Shown here: one piece after another, positions 8,743 to 16,463 of the stretch
Position numbering within the stretch: the stretch's first letter is position 1
Layout: each line of letters opens with the position of its first letter
Assembly (NCBI RefSeq): GCF_003259845.1
Contig: NZ_QLMJ01000008.1
Span: 186,001 to 250,000 of the forward strand
Reading direction: 5' to 3'
DNA from: Actinoplanes lutulentus
GTDB lineage: Bacteria; Actinomycetota; Actinomycetes; Mycobacteriales; Micromonosporaceae
DNA length: 64,000 nt
Translations under genes and position numbers: made by a program
The notes under the pieces: model-generated
Told to the model about the DNA's origin: nothing
Databases searched by the model: none
What the model saw: only the letters and a program-made list of their open reading frames with translations

Positions 8743-9783
8743 ATGAGATCAGCTCAGCACCAGGCCATCCCCGTCCGGCACCGCCTGCGGGCGGCCGGAC
8801 TCACCTGCGCGGCCACCGCCGCGAGTGTCGGCCTGTTCGCCCTGCCCGCTGACGCCGCAGCACTGCCGGCCGGGTGCACCGGCACCGCACCCGTCGTGTG
8901 CCACTTCGACGTCGCCCCGGGCAACTACCTGGTCACCACCGCTACCGGCAGCGGCACCGGCCTCTGGGTCGAGGCCCGCCGCCGGATCTTCAACCCTGCC
9001 GCCGCGGGCACCCGCACCGCCACCGTGAACGTCCGCGAACCGGAGGGCCAGCCGTCCTCGTGGGGAACCGGCACGCCCGGCCTCACCCTCACTTTCGACG
9101 GCGCCACGCCGGCGGTCACCTCGGTGACGGTGTCGGCGGCGGCCAGCCCGCTCGTGGCCTTCCTCTTCGGTGACTCGACGGTCTGCGACCAGTCCGTCGC
9201 CCCGTACGCCGGCTGGGGTCAGCAACTCACCGCGTCGGTGAACAAGAGCGCCGTGATCGCCAACTACGCCGACACCGGCGAGAGCTCGGAAAGCTTCCGG
9301 TACAAGTCCTACCTGTTCCCCGCCATCAAGCCCCTGATCAAGCCGGGAAACCTGGTGTTCCTTCAGTTCGGCCACAACGACAAGACCACGACCGCGGCCG
9401 CGTACCGGGACAATCTCACCGCGATGATCACCGGAATCCGCGACCAAGGCGGGGTTCCGGTGCTGGTCACCCCGCCGGTGCGCCGGCGGTTCGACGGCGC
9501 CGTGCTGGATGCCGTCGCTCAGCACGTCAACTCGACCGGAGCGAACCTGCCGGCCGAGATGAGGACGGTGTCCACCGCGACCCGGACGCCGCTGATCGAT
9601 CTCACCGCCAAGAGCAAAGCGCTCGTGGAAGGGCTCGGCCCGGCCGGCTCCGCCCCGATATACCTCACCGCGGAGAAGGGGGACAACACCCACTTCTCCG
9701 AGTACGGGGCCGCGCGGGTTGCCGCCCTCGTCATCGACGGCATCCGTGAACAGAACCTGCCGCTCGAGTCGTTCCTGCGGTGA
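8743..9783 (+). CDS. Rhamnogalacturonan acetylesterase (CE12, SGNH hydrolase), secreted
   Basis: 346 residues from ATG 8743, with AGGGAG six bases before it. A signal peptide (about 1-38, ending ADA) precedes a short beta domain and an SGNH esterase domain. The catalytic blocks are visible: FLFGDSTVCD (Ser nucleophile, block I), QFGHNDKT (oxyanion Asn, block III) and GDNTHFSEYGA (Asp-x-x-His, block V). CE12 enzymes remove acetyl groups from galacturonic acid in the rhamnogalacturonan backbone outside the cell, opening it to lyases. It starts a three-gene plus-strand set with the pectate lyase 10 bases downstream. Confidence 0.9.
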   Translation: MRSAQHQAIPVRHRLRAAGLTCAATAASVGLFALPADAAALPAGCTGTAPVVCHFDVAPGNYLVTTATGSGTGLWVEARRRIFNPAAAGTRTATVNVREPEGQPSSWGTGTPGLTLTFDGATPAVTSVTVSAAASPLVAFLFGDSTVCDQSVAPYAGWGQQLTASVNKSAVIANYADTGESSESFRYKSYLFPAIKPLIKPGNLVFLQFGHNDKTTTAAAYRDNLTAMITGIRDQGGVPVLVTPPVRRRFDGAVLDAVAQHVNSTGANLPAEMRTVSTATRTPLIDLTAKSKALVEGLGPAGSAPIYLTAEKGDNTHFSEYGAARVAALVIDGIREQNLPLESFLR

Positions 9784-9793
9784 GGCGGCAGCG

Positions 9794-11113
9794 ATGAGTC
9801 CCCGAATTCTGCTCCGCGCCCTCATGGCCGTCACCGCCGGCGTCGTGGCCGGCACGGCAGGCACCGCCTCGGCCGCAGCCGTCTACTACATCTCCCCGAA
9901 CGGCAGCGACAGCGCGGCCGGGACCGCCTCGGCCCCGTGGAAGTCGATCGCGAAAGCCCAATCCGTCGCGACGGCAGGCGACACGGTCTACCTCCGGGGC
10001 GGCACCTACGCCTACACCCGCGCGACCAGCAGCTGCGCAGGTCAGACGGCGCGGGTCGACGCGATCACCCTGAACAAGAGCGGCGCGGCTGGCAACCCGA
10101 TCCGCTACTGGGCCTACCCCGGAGAGAAGCCGATCTTCGACTTCCACGGCATGACCGATGACTGCCGGATCAAAGGCTTCAACGTCACCGCCAGCCACCT
10201 TCACCTCAGAGGCCTGGAGGTTCGGGGCGTACCGCAGAACAACGACCTGAACGCCGAGTCCTGGGGGCTGTGGATCTCCGGCAGCGGCAACACCTTCGAA
10301 CAGATCAACACCCACCACCACATGGGGACCGGACTGTTCATCAACGGCGGCGGTGGCAACCTCGTCGTCAACAGCGACTCGCACGACAACTACGACCCGC
10401 TCAGTTCGGACTCGCCCGGCGAGAACGCCGACGGCTTCGGGTCGCACTACGCGGTGGCCGGGCGTGCCGCGAACGTGTTCCGGGGATGCCGTGCCTGGTG
10501 GAACGCCGATGACGGTTTCGACCTCATCTCCACCTATGCGCCGGTGACGATCGAGAACTCCTGGGCCTGGCGCAACGGGTACGTGCCGGGCACGACGACG
10601 GCCGCCGGAAACGGCAACGGCTACAAGGTCGGTGGCTTCGGCGGCGACTACGACGCCGGCGCGGTCAGACACACCGTCCGATTCTCCGTCGCCTTCCTCA
10701 ACCGGGCGGCCGGCTTCTACTCCAACCACCACCCGGTCGCCAACGACTACGTCAACAACACCGGGTACGCGAACGCCACCAACTTCAACATGCTCGGCGT
10801 CGACTCCGGCGGCGCCGCCGCCGGCCGGGGCAATCTGCGCAACAACCTCGCCTACAGCGGCACCCTGACCTCGAACATGACCGGCACCAGCGCCACGAAC
10901 AACTCCTGGAACCTGCCAATCAGCCTCGCGAACAGCCAATTCCAGAGCGTGTCGACCAGTGGCTGGGACACTGCACGCCAGTCCGACGGCAGCCTGCCCA
11001 TCCTGCCCCACCTGCGGCCCGCCACGACCAGCTCGCTGATCGACCGGGGCGTCGACACGGGCCTGCCCTACCAAGGCCGGGCCCCCGACCTCGGCGCTTT
11101 CGAGACCTCCTGA
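9794..11113 (+). CDS. Secreted right-handed beta-helix pectate lyase-like protein (PL9-type)
   Basis: 439 residues from ATG 9794, 10 bases after the esterase. A signal peptide (about 1-28, ending ASA) is followed by VYYISPNGSDSAAGTASAPW, the usual opening of right-handed beta-helix polysaccharide lyases, and by regular helix turns (GNTFEQINTHHH, GNLVVNSDSHDNYDP). The block WWNADDGFDLIS with ENSWAWRNGY is characteristic of PL9 enzymes, where an Asp-rich site binds calcium and a Lys acts as base. Expected to cleave polygalacturonate or de-esterified pectin outside the cell. Family assignment is by motif only; PL1/PL3 are excluded by the absence of their signatures. Confidence 0.85.
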   Translation: MSPRILLRALMAVTAGVVAGTAGTASAAAVYYISPNGSDSAAGTASAPWKSIAKAQSVATAGDTVYLRGGTYAYTRATSSCAGQTARVDAITLNKSGAAGNPIRYWAYPGEKPIFDFHGMTDDCRIKGFNVTASHLHLRGLEVRGVPQNNDLNAESWGLWISGSGNTFEQINTHHHMGTGLFINGGGGNLVVNSDSHDNYDPLSSDSPGENADGFGSHYAVAGRAANVFRGCRAWWNADDGFDLISTYAPVTIENSWAWRNGYVPGTTTAAGNGNGYKVGGFGGDYDAGAVRHTVRFSVAFLNRAAGFYSNHHPVANDYVNNTGYANATNFNMLGVDSGGAAAGRGNLRNNLAYSGTLTSNMTGTSATNNSWNLPISLANSQFQSVSTSGWDTARQSDGSLPILPHLRPATTSSLIDRGVDTGLPYQGRAPDLGAFETS

Positions 11114-11125
11114 GGAGAGCACCCC

Positions 11126-12961
11126 ATGACGCGTTCAATACGCTCCGCCTGCAAGCGCCGGGTCTCCGTCGTCGCCACGGTGCTGATGGCAGCGTCGACC
11201 GTACCGTCGGCCGCAGGCCTCGCATCGGCGGCGACCGACCGGGTTTCCCTATACGAGGCCGCCGACTACACCGCCGGCTCGTGGGCGGCGTTCTCAACAG
11301 CCAGGGACACCCGCGCCCTGGTGATGGTTCGCGGCCTGCGGAGCCTGGTCGCGGACTACACGACACGGGTCCCGAGCAAATACACCGCCGGATCGTGGGC
11401 GCCCTTCGCCAAGGCGTTGACCGTCGCGGAGGATGTCGCCGCTGACGGGGCGGCGACCGCGGCGCAGGTCGCCGCGGCGAAGACCGCTCTGACGGCTGCC
11501 GCCGGCGACCTGGTGGCCGCGGCCGCCGGCACGTTCCAGACCATCACGAACGACACGTTCTGGCGGGACACCAGCGGCAATCCCATCTATTCGCAGGGCG
11601 GCGGTGTCTTCAGGTTCGGCGATACCTACTACTGGTATGGCGTGCACTATCTCGGCGCCGAGCACTATCTGGCCAACCCGACGAGGAAGTACAACACCGA
11701 GACCACCTTTGTCGCGATCCCGGTGTACTCGTCGCAGGACCTGGTGAACTGGACGTTCGAGCGGAACGTCGCCACGGCCGCCACCACATTCCCGGACGGG
11801 TCCAACCTCAGCAGCGGCTGGGTGGGCCGCCTCGGCGTGTCCTACAACGAGACCACCGGCAAGTACGTGCTCGTCTCGCAGGGTAAGGGCGGCATCATGT
11901 TCCTGCGGGGCGACTCGCCCACCGACACCTTCGACGGCGCCGCGGTCCAGGCACAGATCACCAACTCACCGACGCCCGCCACCGGCGACCAGACCGTCTT
12001 CACCGACGACGACGGAACGGACTATCTGATCTTCTCCAACGCGTCCGGACGCGCTCGCGCTTTCGTCTCCCGGCTCCGGCCGTCCGACTCGCTGTACGCC
12101 GAACCCGCGGTACAGATCGGCTACAGCTCCGCGGGCCGCGAGGGCAACGCCATGTTCAAGCTCGACGGCAAGTACTACCACGCGGCCTCCGACCTGCACG
12201 GCTGGAATTCCTCGGTCGCCTACGTCCTCGAGTCGGCGACCAGCAACATCCAGGGCACCTACTCCGCCGAATACGTGCTCCCGGGCACCGAGATGGACTA
12301 CAGCCACGTCAGCCAGACCGGGTTCTTCGTGACGGTCAAGGGCACCGTGAAGAACACGGTGATCTTCGCCGGCGACCGGTGGGCCGACTTCGCCTGGAAC
12401 GGCATCGGATACAACCAGTGGATGCCGGTGGACAAGACCGGCACCCGCCCGCAGTTCCACTCGCTGAGTCAGTGGCAGCTCAACGCCACCACCGGGGAGT
12501 GGCGGGTCGCGGCAGGCAACAACTACGTTCTCAACCCCGATTTCCAGGCCGACCGCGTCATCGTCAGCTCGGTACGAGGCTGGACCAGCTTCGTCGAGTC
12601 GGGCGCAACCGCGATCGTGAGCAACACCAGCGGTGGGGCGAATGGCAGCAGCTTCTCGCTGCGGGTCGGCGCCACGTCCGCCTTCGCCGGCGGCGTACGG
12701 CAGGAGATCACCGTGCCGGCCGGGACATACTGGCTGGCGGCGAACACACTCACCTCCGGCACCGTCAGCAGCGCCCGGATAACGGTGACCGACGCCGGCG
12801 GCGCTGTTCGGACCCTGACCATCCCCGCGGGTAGCAGCTGGAGTCCGCAGCAGCTGGCGGGCTTCACCCTTGCAGCCGGCAAAGCCTGGGTCACGATCCG
12901 GGCAACCGGCACCAACGGGAACCTCCGGGTCGACGGGCTCTCGCTGGTCAAGACGTCCTGA
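11126..12961 (+). CDS. Secreted GH43-type glycosidase with N-terminal helical (FIVAR-like) domain
   Basis: 611 residues from ATG 11126 with GAGGAGAG upstream. Signal peptide, helical FIVAR-like pair (YTAGSWAAFSTARD, LVADYTTRVPSKYTAGSW), then a GH43-type propeller with the same candidate acids as the paralogue at 684 (WRDTSGNPI, GDQTVFTDDDG, AGREGNAMF) and a C-terminal beta-sandwich (about 470-610). Compared with the paralogue it lacks the N-terminal galactose-binding-like part and the CBM5/12 tail. Conservation is very high across the propeller (YSQGGG.FRFGDTYYWYG in both). A strong terminator hairpin follows. Probably an exo-acting galactosidase or arabinosidase on pectin side chains; not certain. 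Confidence 0.85.
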   Translation: MTRSIRSACKRRVSVVATVLMAASTVPSAAGLASAATDRVSLYEAADYTAGSWAAFSTARDTRALVMVRGLRSLVADYTTRVPSKYTAGSWAPFAKALTVAEDVAADGAATAAQVAAAKTALTAAAGDLVAAAAGTFQTITNDTFWRDTSGNPIYSQGGGVFRFGDTYYWYGVHYLGAEHYLANPTRKYNTETTFVAIPVYSSQDLVNWTFERNVATAATTFPDGSNLSSGWVGRLGVSYNETTGKYVLVSQGKGGIMFLRGDSPTDTFDGAAVQAQITNSPTPATGDQTVFTDDDGTDYLIFSNASGRARAFVSRLRPSDSLYAEPAVQIGYSSAGREGNAMFKLDGKYYHAASDLHGWNSSVAYVLESATSNIQGTYSAEYVLPGTEMDYSHVSQTGFFVTVKGTVKNTVIFAGDRWADFAWNGIGYNQWMPVDKTGTRPQFHSLSQWQLNATTGEWRVAAGNNYVLNPDFQADRVIVSSVRGWTSFVESGATAIVSNTSGGANGSSFSLRVGATSAFAGGVRQEITVPAGTYWLAANTLTSGTVSSARITVTDAGGAVRTLTIPAGSSWSPQQLAGFTLAAGKAWVTIRATGTNGNLRVDGLSLVKTS

Positions 12962-12971
12962 ACACGGACGA

Positions 12972-13009
12972 CGGCGGTGGCACGGCGCGCGAGCGCGGTG
13001 CCACCGCCG
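12972..13009 (+). terminator. Terminator hairpin after the GH43 gene
   Basis: A perfect 12-base inverted repeat: CGGCGGTGGCAC (12972-12983) and GTGCCACCGCCG (12998-13009) with a 14-base GC-rich loop, 11 bases after the stop. No U-tract, as is common in actinobacteria. Confidence 0.65.
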
Positions 13010-13098
13010 CATGCTGTCACCATCGACGGCGATCTTGGCGGACGCCACGGCTCGGCAGGTTCGCGCAAGCCAGCGCGCACCTCGACCGCACCCCTAGA

Positions 13099-13135
13099 TA
13101 AATATGCTTAATAGACCTTGACAGTAATACTTTAG
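13099..13135. promoter_or_regulatory. 37-bp conserved element, copy 2, with overlapping TTGACA
   Basis: TAAATATGCTTAATA at 13099 and TTTAG at 13131, the same arrangement as 8459-8495. A consensus -35 hexamer TTGACA lies inside at 13118-13123 and points towards the importer operon whose first ATG is at 13244. The element probably controls that operon. Confidence 0.6.
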
Positions 13136-13243
13136 AGGGTGCACCGTAGCAGCTGTAATCGCCTTGACATCGCCCCGAAACGTCTTGTTCGGCCTGCTGG
13201 CAGGTCCGTAGCACCACCCTTATTTGAGAAGAGGTCTGGTCCC

Positions 13244-14596
13244 ATGACGTCCTTTCCTTCATCGGCGCCGCTGAGCCGGCGCTCGTTTCTCGGCGCCACC
13301 CTACTGACGGCCGGCGCCGTCGGCGCACCGTCGCTTTCGGGCTGCAGCACCGGAGGCGGCTCGAGTTCCGGCTCGGCCTCGAAGACGGTCACGGTGATGT
13401 ACAAGAGCGCCGAGTTCACCAAGGAGCACATCGCCGAGTTCGAGAAACTGAACCCGGGCATCACGATCGAGTTCATCGAGTACGACATCACCCGGATCAA
13501 CGCGATGATGTCCGCCGGCAGCCCGCCCGACTTCGTCCGGGGCAAGGCGGAGCCGCTGAACGTGTTCCGCGGGTTGGTCGAGCCGCTGGACCAGTACCTG
13601 GACGCCAGTTCGGTGATCAAGCGGGACGACCTGGTCGTCATCAACGACGGGCACCGGTGGGACGGCGCGAAGAACGGGACCGGGAAGTACTACTCGCTGG
13701 TCAAGGACTTCAGCCCGGACGCCAGCGTCTGGCATAACAGGGCTCTGTTCGAGAAGGCGAAGGTCGATCCGCTGAGCCTGACCGAGCCAATCTCCTGGGA
13801 CGAACTGCTCGAGGTGGCGAAGAAGCTCACGGTGCGCAGCGGCGACAAGATCGTCCAGCACGGACTCGGCGTCGAATGGGCCTGGTCGGTCATCTCGCCG
13901 ATCCGTCTGATGATCGCCCAGCAGAACACCGATCTGTACAACGCCGATCTGACGGAAGCCGATTTCACCAGCCCGGCGGCGGTCCGGGCGGTGCAGTGGT
14001 ATGCCGATTTCGGCAAGGCCGGAGTGGGGCCCACCGTGCTGAACCCGCTGCCCGACAACTCCGACCAGTCGACCTTCTCCGCCGCCAAGATGGCCATGAC
14101 CACGGACGGCTACTGGTTCGGCGCGAACTTCGTCAAGGGCCCCGCCGAGCTGCAGAAAACGATCCGGATGGCACCGGCGGCGACGTTCGGCGCGCGCATG
14201 AACGCCAGCTACAACGGCGGCATCGGAGCGTGGATCCCCGCCAAGGCCAAGAACAAGGAGGCGGCCTGGAAGGTGATGGAGTACTTCCTGGCCGGGCCGG
14301 CGGCCGTCGAGCGGGCCAAGAGCGGCTGGGGCCTGCCGTCGCTGAAGTCGCTGTGGCAGTACCTTCCGCAGGAGCTCGACTACCAGAAGGAAGCGCTCAA
14401 GACGGCCCAGACGGAACTGGAGCACCTGGTCACCCTGCCCGTCTCCCCGTACGCCACCTTCGACCAGATGCAGGCCGCCGTCGACGCGCAGCTGACCGAG
14501 CTGCTCAAGGGGAAGATTACTGTCGCCGATGCGTGCGGGCGCATCCATGACCAGGTCAACAAGGACCTCAAGCGGGGCAAGGAACTGGCCGGATGA
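13244..14596 (+). CDS. ABC sugar importer, substrate-binding lipoprotein (CUT1 type)
   Basis: 450 residues from ATG 13244. The N-terminus has a twin-arginine motif (SRRSFLG), a hydrophobic stretch and a lipobox LSGC, so it is probably a Tat-exported lipoprotein anchored outside the membrane. The mature part follows the type I sugar-binding fold (TVTVMYKSAEFTKEHIAEFEK, FEKLNPGITIEF, GGIGAWIPAKAKNKEAAWKV, near the C-terminus typical of extracellular family 1). The stop overlaps the first permease start (ATGA). No ATPase gene is in the operon; CUT1 importers of actinobacteria often share a distant MsiK-type ATPase. The ligand is probably an oligosaccharide from pectin. Confidence 0.92.
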   Translation: MTSFPSSAPLSRRSFLGATLLTAGAVGAPSLSGCSTGGGSSSGSASKTVTVMYKSAEFTKEHIAEFEKLNPGITIEFIEYDITRINAMMSAGSPPDFVRGKAEPLNVFRGLVEPLDQYLDASSVIKRDDLVVINDGHRWDGAKNGTGKYYSLVKDFSPDASVWHNRALFEKAKVDPLSLTEPISWDELLEVAKKLTVRSGDKIVQHGLGVEWAWSVISPIRLMIAQQNTDLYNADLTEADFTSPAAVRAVQWYADFGKAGVGPTVLNPLPDNSDQSTFSAAKMAMTTDGYWFGANFVKGPAELQKTIRMAPAATFGARMNASYNGGIGAWIPAKAKNKEAAWKVMEYFLAGPAAVERAKSGWGLPSLKSLWQYLPQELDYQKEALKTAQTELEHLVTLPVSPYATFDQMQAAVDAQLTELLKGKITVADACGRIHDQVNKDLKRGKELAG

Positions 14597-15540
14597 CGGT
14601 CCTGTCCACCCCTCCGGCTAAGGCACGCCCTTGGCGGCGGTACCCCGCCTCCACGTTCTACCTGTTCGCCGCGCCCTGGATTCTCGGCTTCCTGGCTCTG
14701 ACCGTCCTTCCGCTCGCGTGGGCTCTCATGATCAGCCTGACGAACTTCGACGGGATGGCGCCGACCTACCGGTTCGTCGGATTCCGCAACTACGTCGAGT
14801 TGTTCACCGACTATCCGCAGGCGCTGCGGAGCCTGTGGCAGACACTGCTCTACACCGCCGTGGTGGTGCCGCTGAGCGTCGCCGGCGGCCTCGGCCTGGC
14901 GATCCTGGTCAATCGCCGGATCCGTGCCGTGGGCCTGATCCGGGCGGTCTTCTTCCTGCCGTCGGTGGTGCCGGTGGTGGCCACGGCGATCATGTGGCGG
15001 CTCGTTCTGAACCCCGATGCGGGCATGCTCAACGGCATCCTGGGTCTGGTCGGCATACCGTCGGTCTCCTGGCTCATCGACCCGTACGCCTTCTACTCGC
15101 TCGTGATGGTGTCGTTGTGGGGCCTCGGCGGCGGCATGGTCATCACCTTGGCCGCCCTGCAGGACGTGCCCGCCGAGTTGAACGAGGCCGCCACCCTCGA
15201 CGGCGCCAACGGCTGGCAGGTCATCCGCAACGTCACCATCCCGATGATCTCGCCGGTGCTGTACTTCCAGATCGTCACCGGCGTCATCGCCGCCCTGCAG
15301 GTCCTGGTCCAGCCGCTGCTGCTCGCCCAGACCAGCAGCATCGCGATGGCCTCGGCGGTGCCCCCGAGCACGCACGTCTACATGGTGCAGGTCTACCAGG
15401 AGTTCTTCACCAACAACCGGTTCGGATTCGGGTCCGCGATGCTGTGGGTGTTCTTCCTGGTGATCATGCTGTTCACCGTCGTGCTCCAGCGCAGCAGCCG
15501 GCGCTGGGTGCACTACCAAGCTTCCAGCAACGAGGACTGA
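14593..15540 (+). CDS. ABC sugar importer permease, MalF/UgpA type
   Basis: 315 residues, ATG overlapping the TGA of the binding-protein gene. Six predicted membrane helices; the cytoplasmic EAA loop that docks the ATPase reads EAATLDGANGWQVIRNVTIP. It should form the translocation pore with the second permease 14 bases downstream. Typical length for the family and no sign of damage. Confidence 0.93.
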   Translation: MTVLSTPPAKARPWRRYPASTFYLFAAPWILGFLALTVLPLAWALMISLTNFDGMAPTYRFVGFRNYVELFTDYPQALRSLWQTLLYTAVVVPLSVAGGLGLAILVNRRIRAVGLIRAVFFLPSVVPVVATAIMWRLVLNPDAGMLNGILGLVGIPSVSWLIDPYAFYSLVMVSLWGLGGGMVITLAALQDVPAELNEAATLDGANGWQVIRNVTIPMISPVLYFQIVTGVIAALQVLVQPLLLAQTSSIAMASAVPPSTHVYMVQVYQEFFTNNRFGFGSAMLWVFFLVIMLFTVVLQRSSRRWVHYQASSNED

Positions 15541-15554
15541 GAGGAGGATCTCCG

Positions 15555-16457
15555 GTGACCACCATGCTCACCCGGCAACCAGCCGCCCCCACGGAGAACG
15601 GGGCCGGCGGCTCGGCACGGTCTCGCGAGAAGAGGCAGCGCCAGTCGGCGTTCGTCTACATCGCGATCGTCGTCTGTCTCGCCCTGTTCGGCGCACCGTT
15701 CCTGTGGATCCTGCTCACCGCGCTGGCCACTCCCCAACAACTCGGCGAGGGCGCCGGCGGGCTCCTGCGGTTCGACAACCTGCAATGGAACAACTTCGTC
15801 GAAGCCGTCACCCGCGTCGAACTCGGCGCCTACTTCGGCAACTCGCTGTTCCTGGCCACCCTCACCGCGGTGCTCACCACCGCGTCCAGCGCGATCGTCG
15901 GGTTCGCCTTCGCCCGGATCCGTGCACGGGGCAGCAAAGCACTGTTCACCATCGTGCTGGCCACCATGATGATCCCGCAGATCGCCACGCTGATCCCGAC
16001 GTACATGATGTTCTCCCAGGTCGGCTTGGTCGGCACCTATTGGCCGTGGGTGCTGTGGGGGCTCAGCGGTTCGGCGTACATGATCTTCCTGTTCCGGCAG
16101 TTCTTCGCCGCCATCCCGCTGGAGCTCGAGGACGCAGCGATCATCGACGGCTGCGGCTGGTTCCGGACCTTCGTGCAGATCTTCCTGCCCCTGTCCCGGC
16201 CGATCATCCTGACCTCGCTGCTGCTGCAGTTCACCTGGGCATGGGGCGACTACCTGACCCCGGCCCTGCTGCTCAACCAGGACAACACCACTCTCGCGGT
16301 CGCCGTGACCAACGCCTACCTCGACCCGCAGGGCAACGGCATCACCACCCTGCAGGCGGCCGGATCGATCCTCTACATCCTGCCGGCGCTGGTGATCTTC
16401 CTGTTCTTCCAGCGTTACTTCATCAGTTCCGCGCTCAGCTCCGGCGTCAAAGGCTGA
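15555..16457 (+). CDS. ABC sugar importer permease, MalG/UgpE type
   Basis: 300 residues. The GTG at 15555 is chosen because GAGGAGGAT ends 5 bases before it; ATG at 15564 is an alternative. Six membrane helices follow a hydrophilic 30-residue N-terminus, and the EAA-type loop reads LELEDAAIIDGCGWFRTF. Partner of the upstream permease. The GH127 gene starts 6 bases after the stop, indicating one transcript for uptake and intracellular hydrolysis. Confidence 0.93.
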   Translation: MTTMLTRQPAAPTENGAGGSARSREKRQRQSAFVYIAIVVCLALFGAPFLWILLTALATPQQLGEGAGGLLRFDNLQWNNFVEAVTRVELGAYFGNSLFLATLTAVLTTASSAIVGFAFARIRARGSKALFTIVLATMMIPQIATLIPTYMMFSQVGLVGTYWPWVLWGLSGSAYMIFLFRQFFAAIPLELEDAAIIDGCGWFRTFVQIFLPLSRPIILTSLLLQFTWAWGDYLTPALLLNQDNTTLAVAVTNAYLDPQGNGITTLQAAGSILYILPALVIFLFFQRYFISSALSSGVKG

Positions 16458-16463
16458 CCGGAC

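Noticed and set aside
9731..11122. 463-residue minus-strand frame
   Set aside because: Exact antisense of the pectate lyase gene with Val/Gly/Asp-rich shadow composition; the plus strand has a signal peptide and family motifs.
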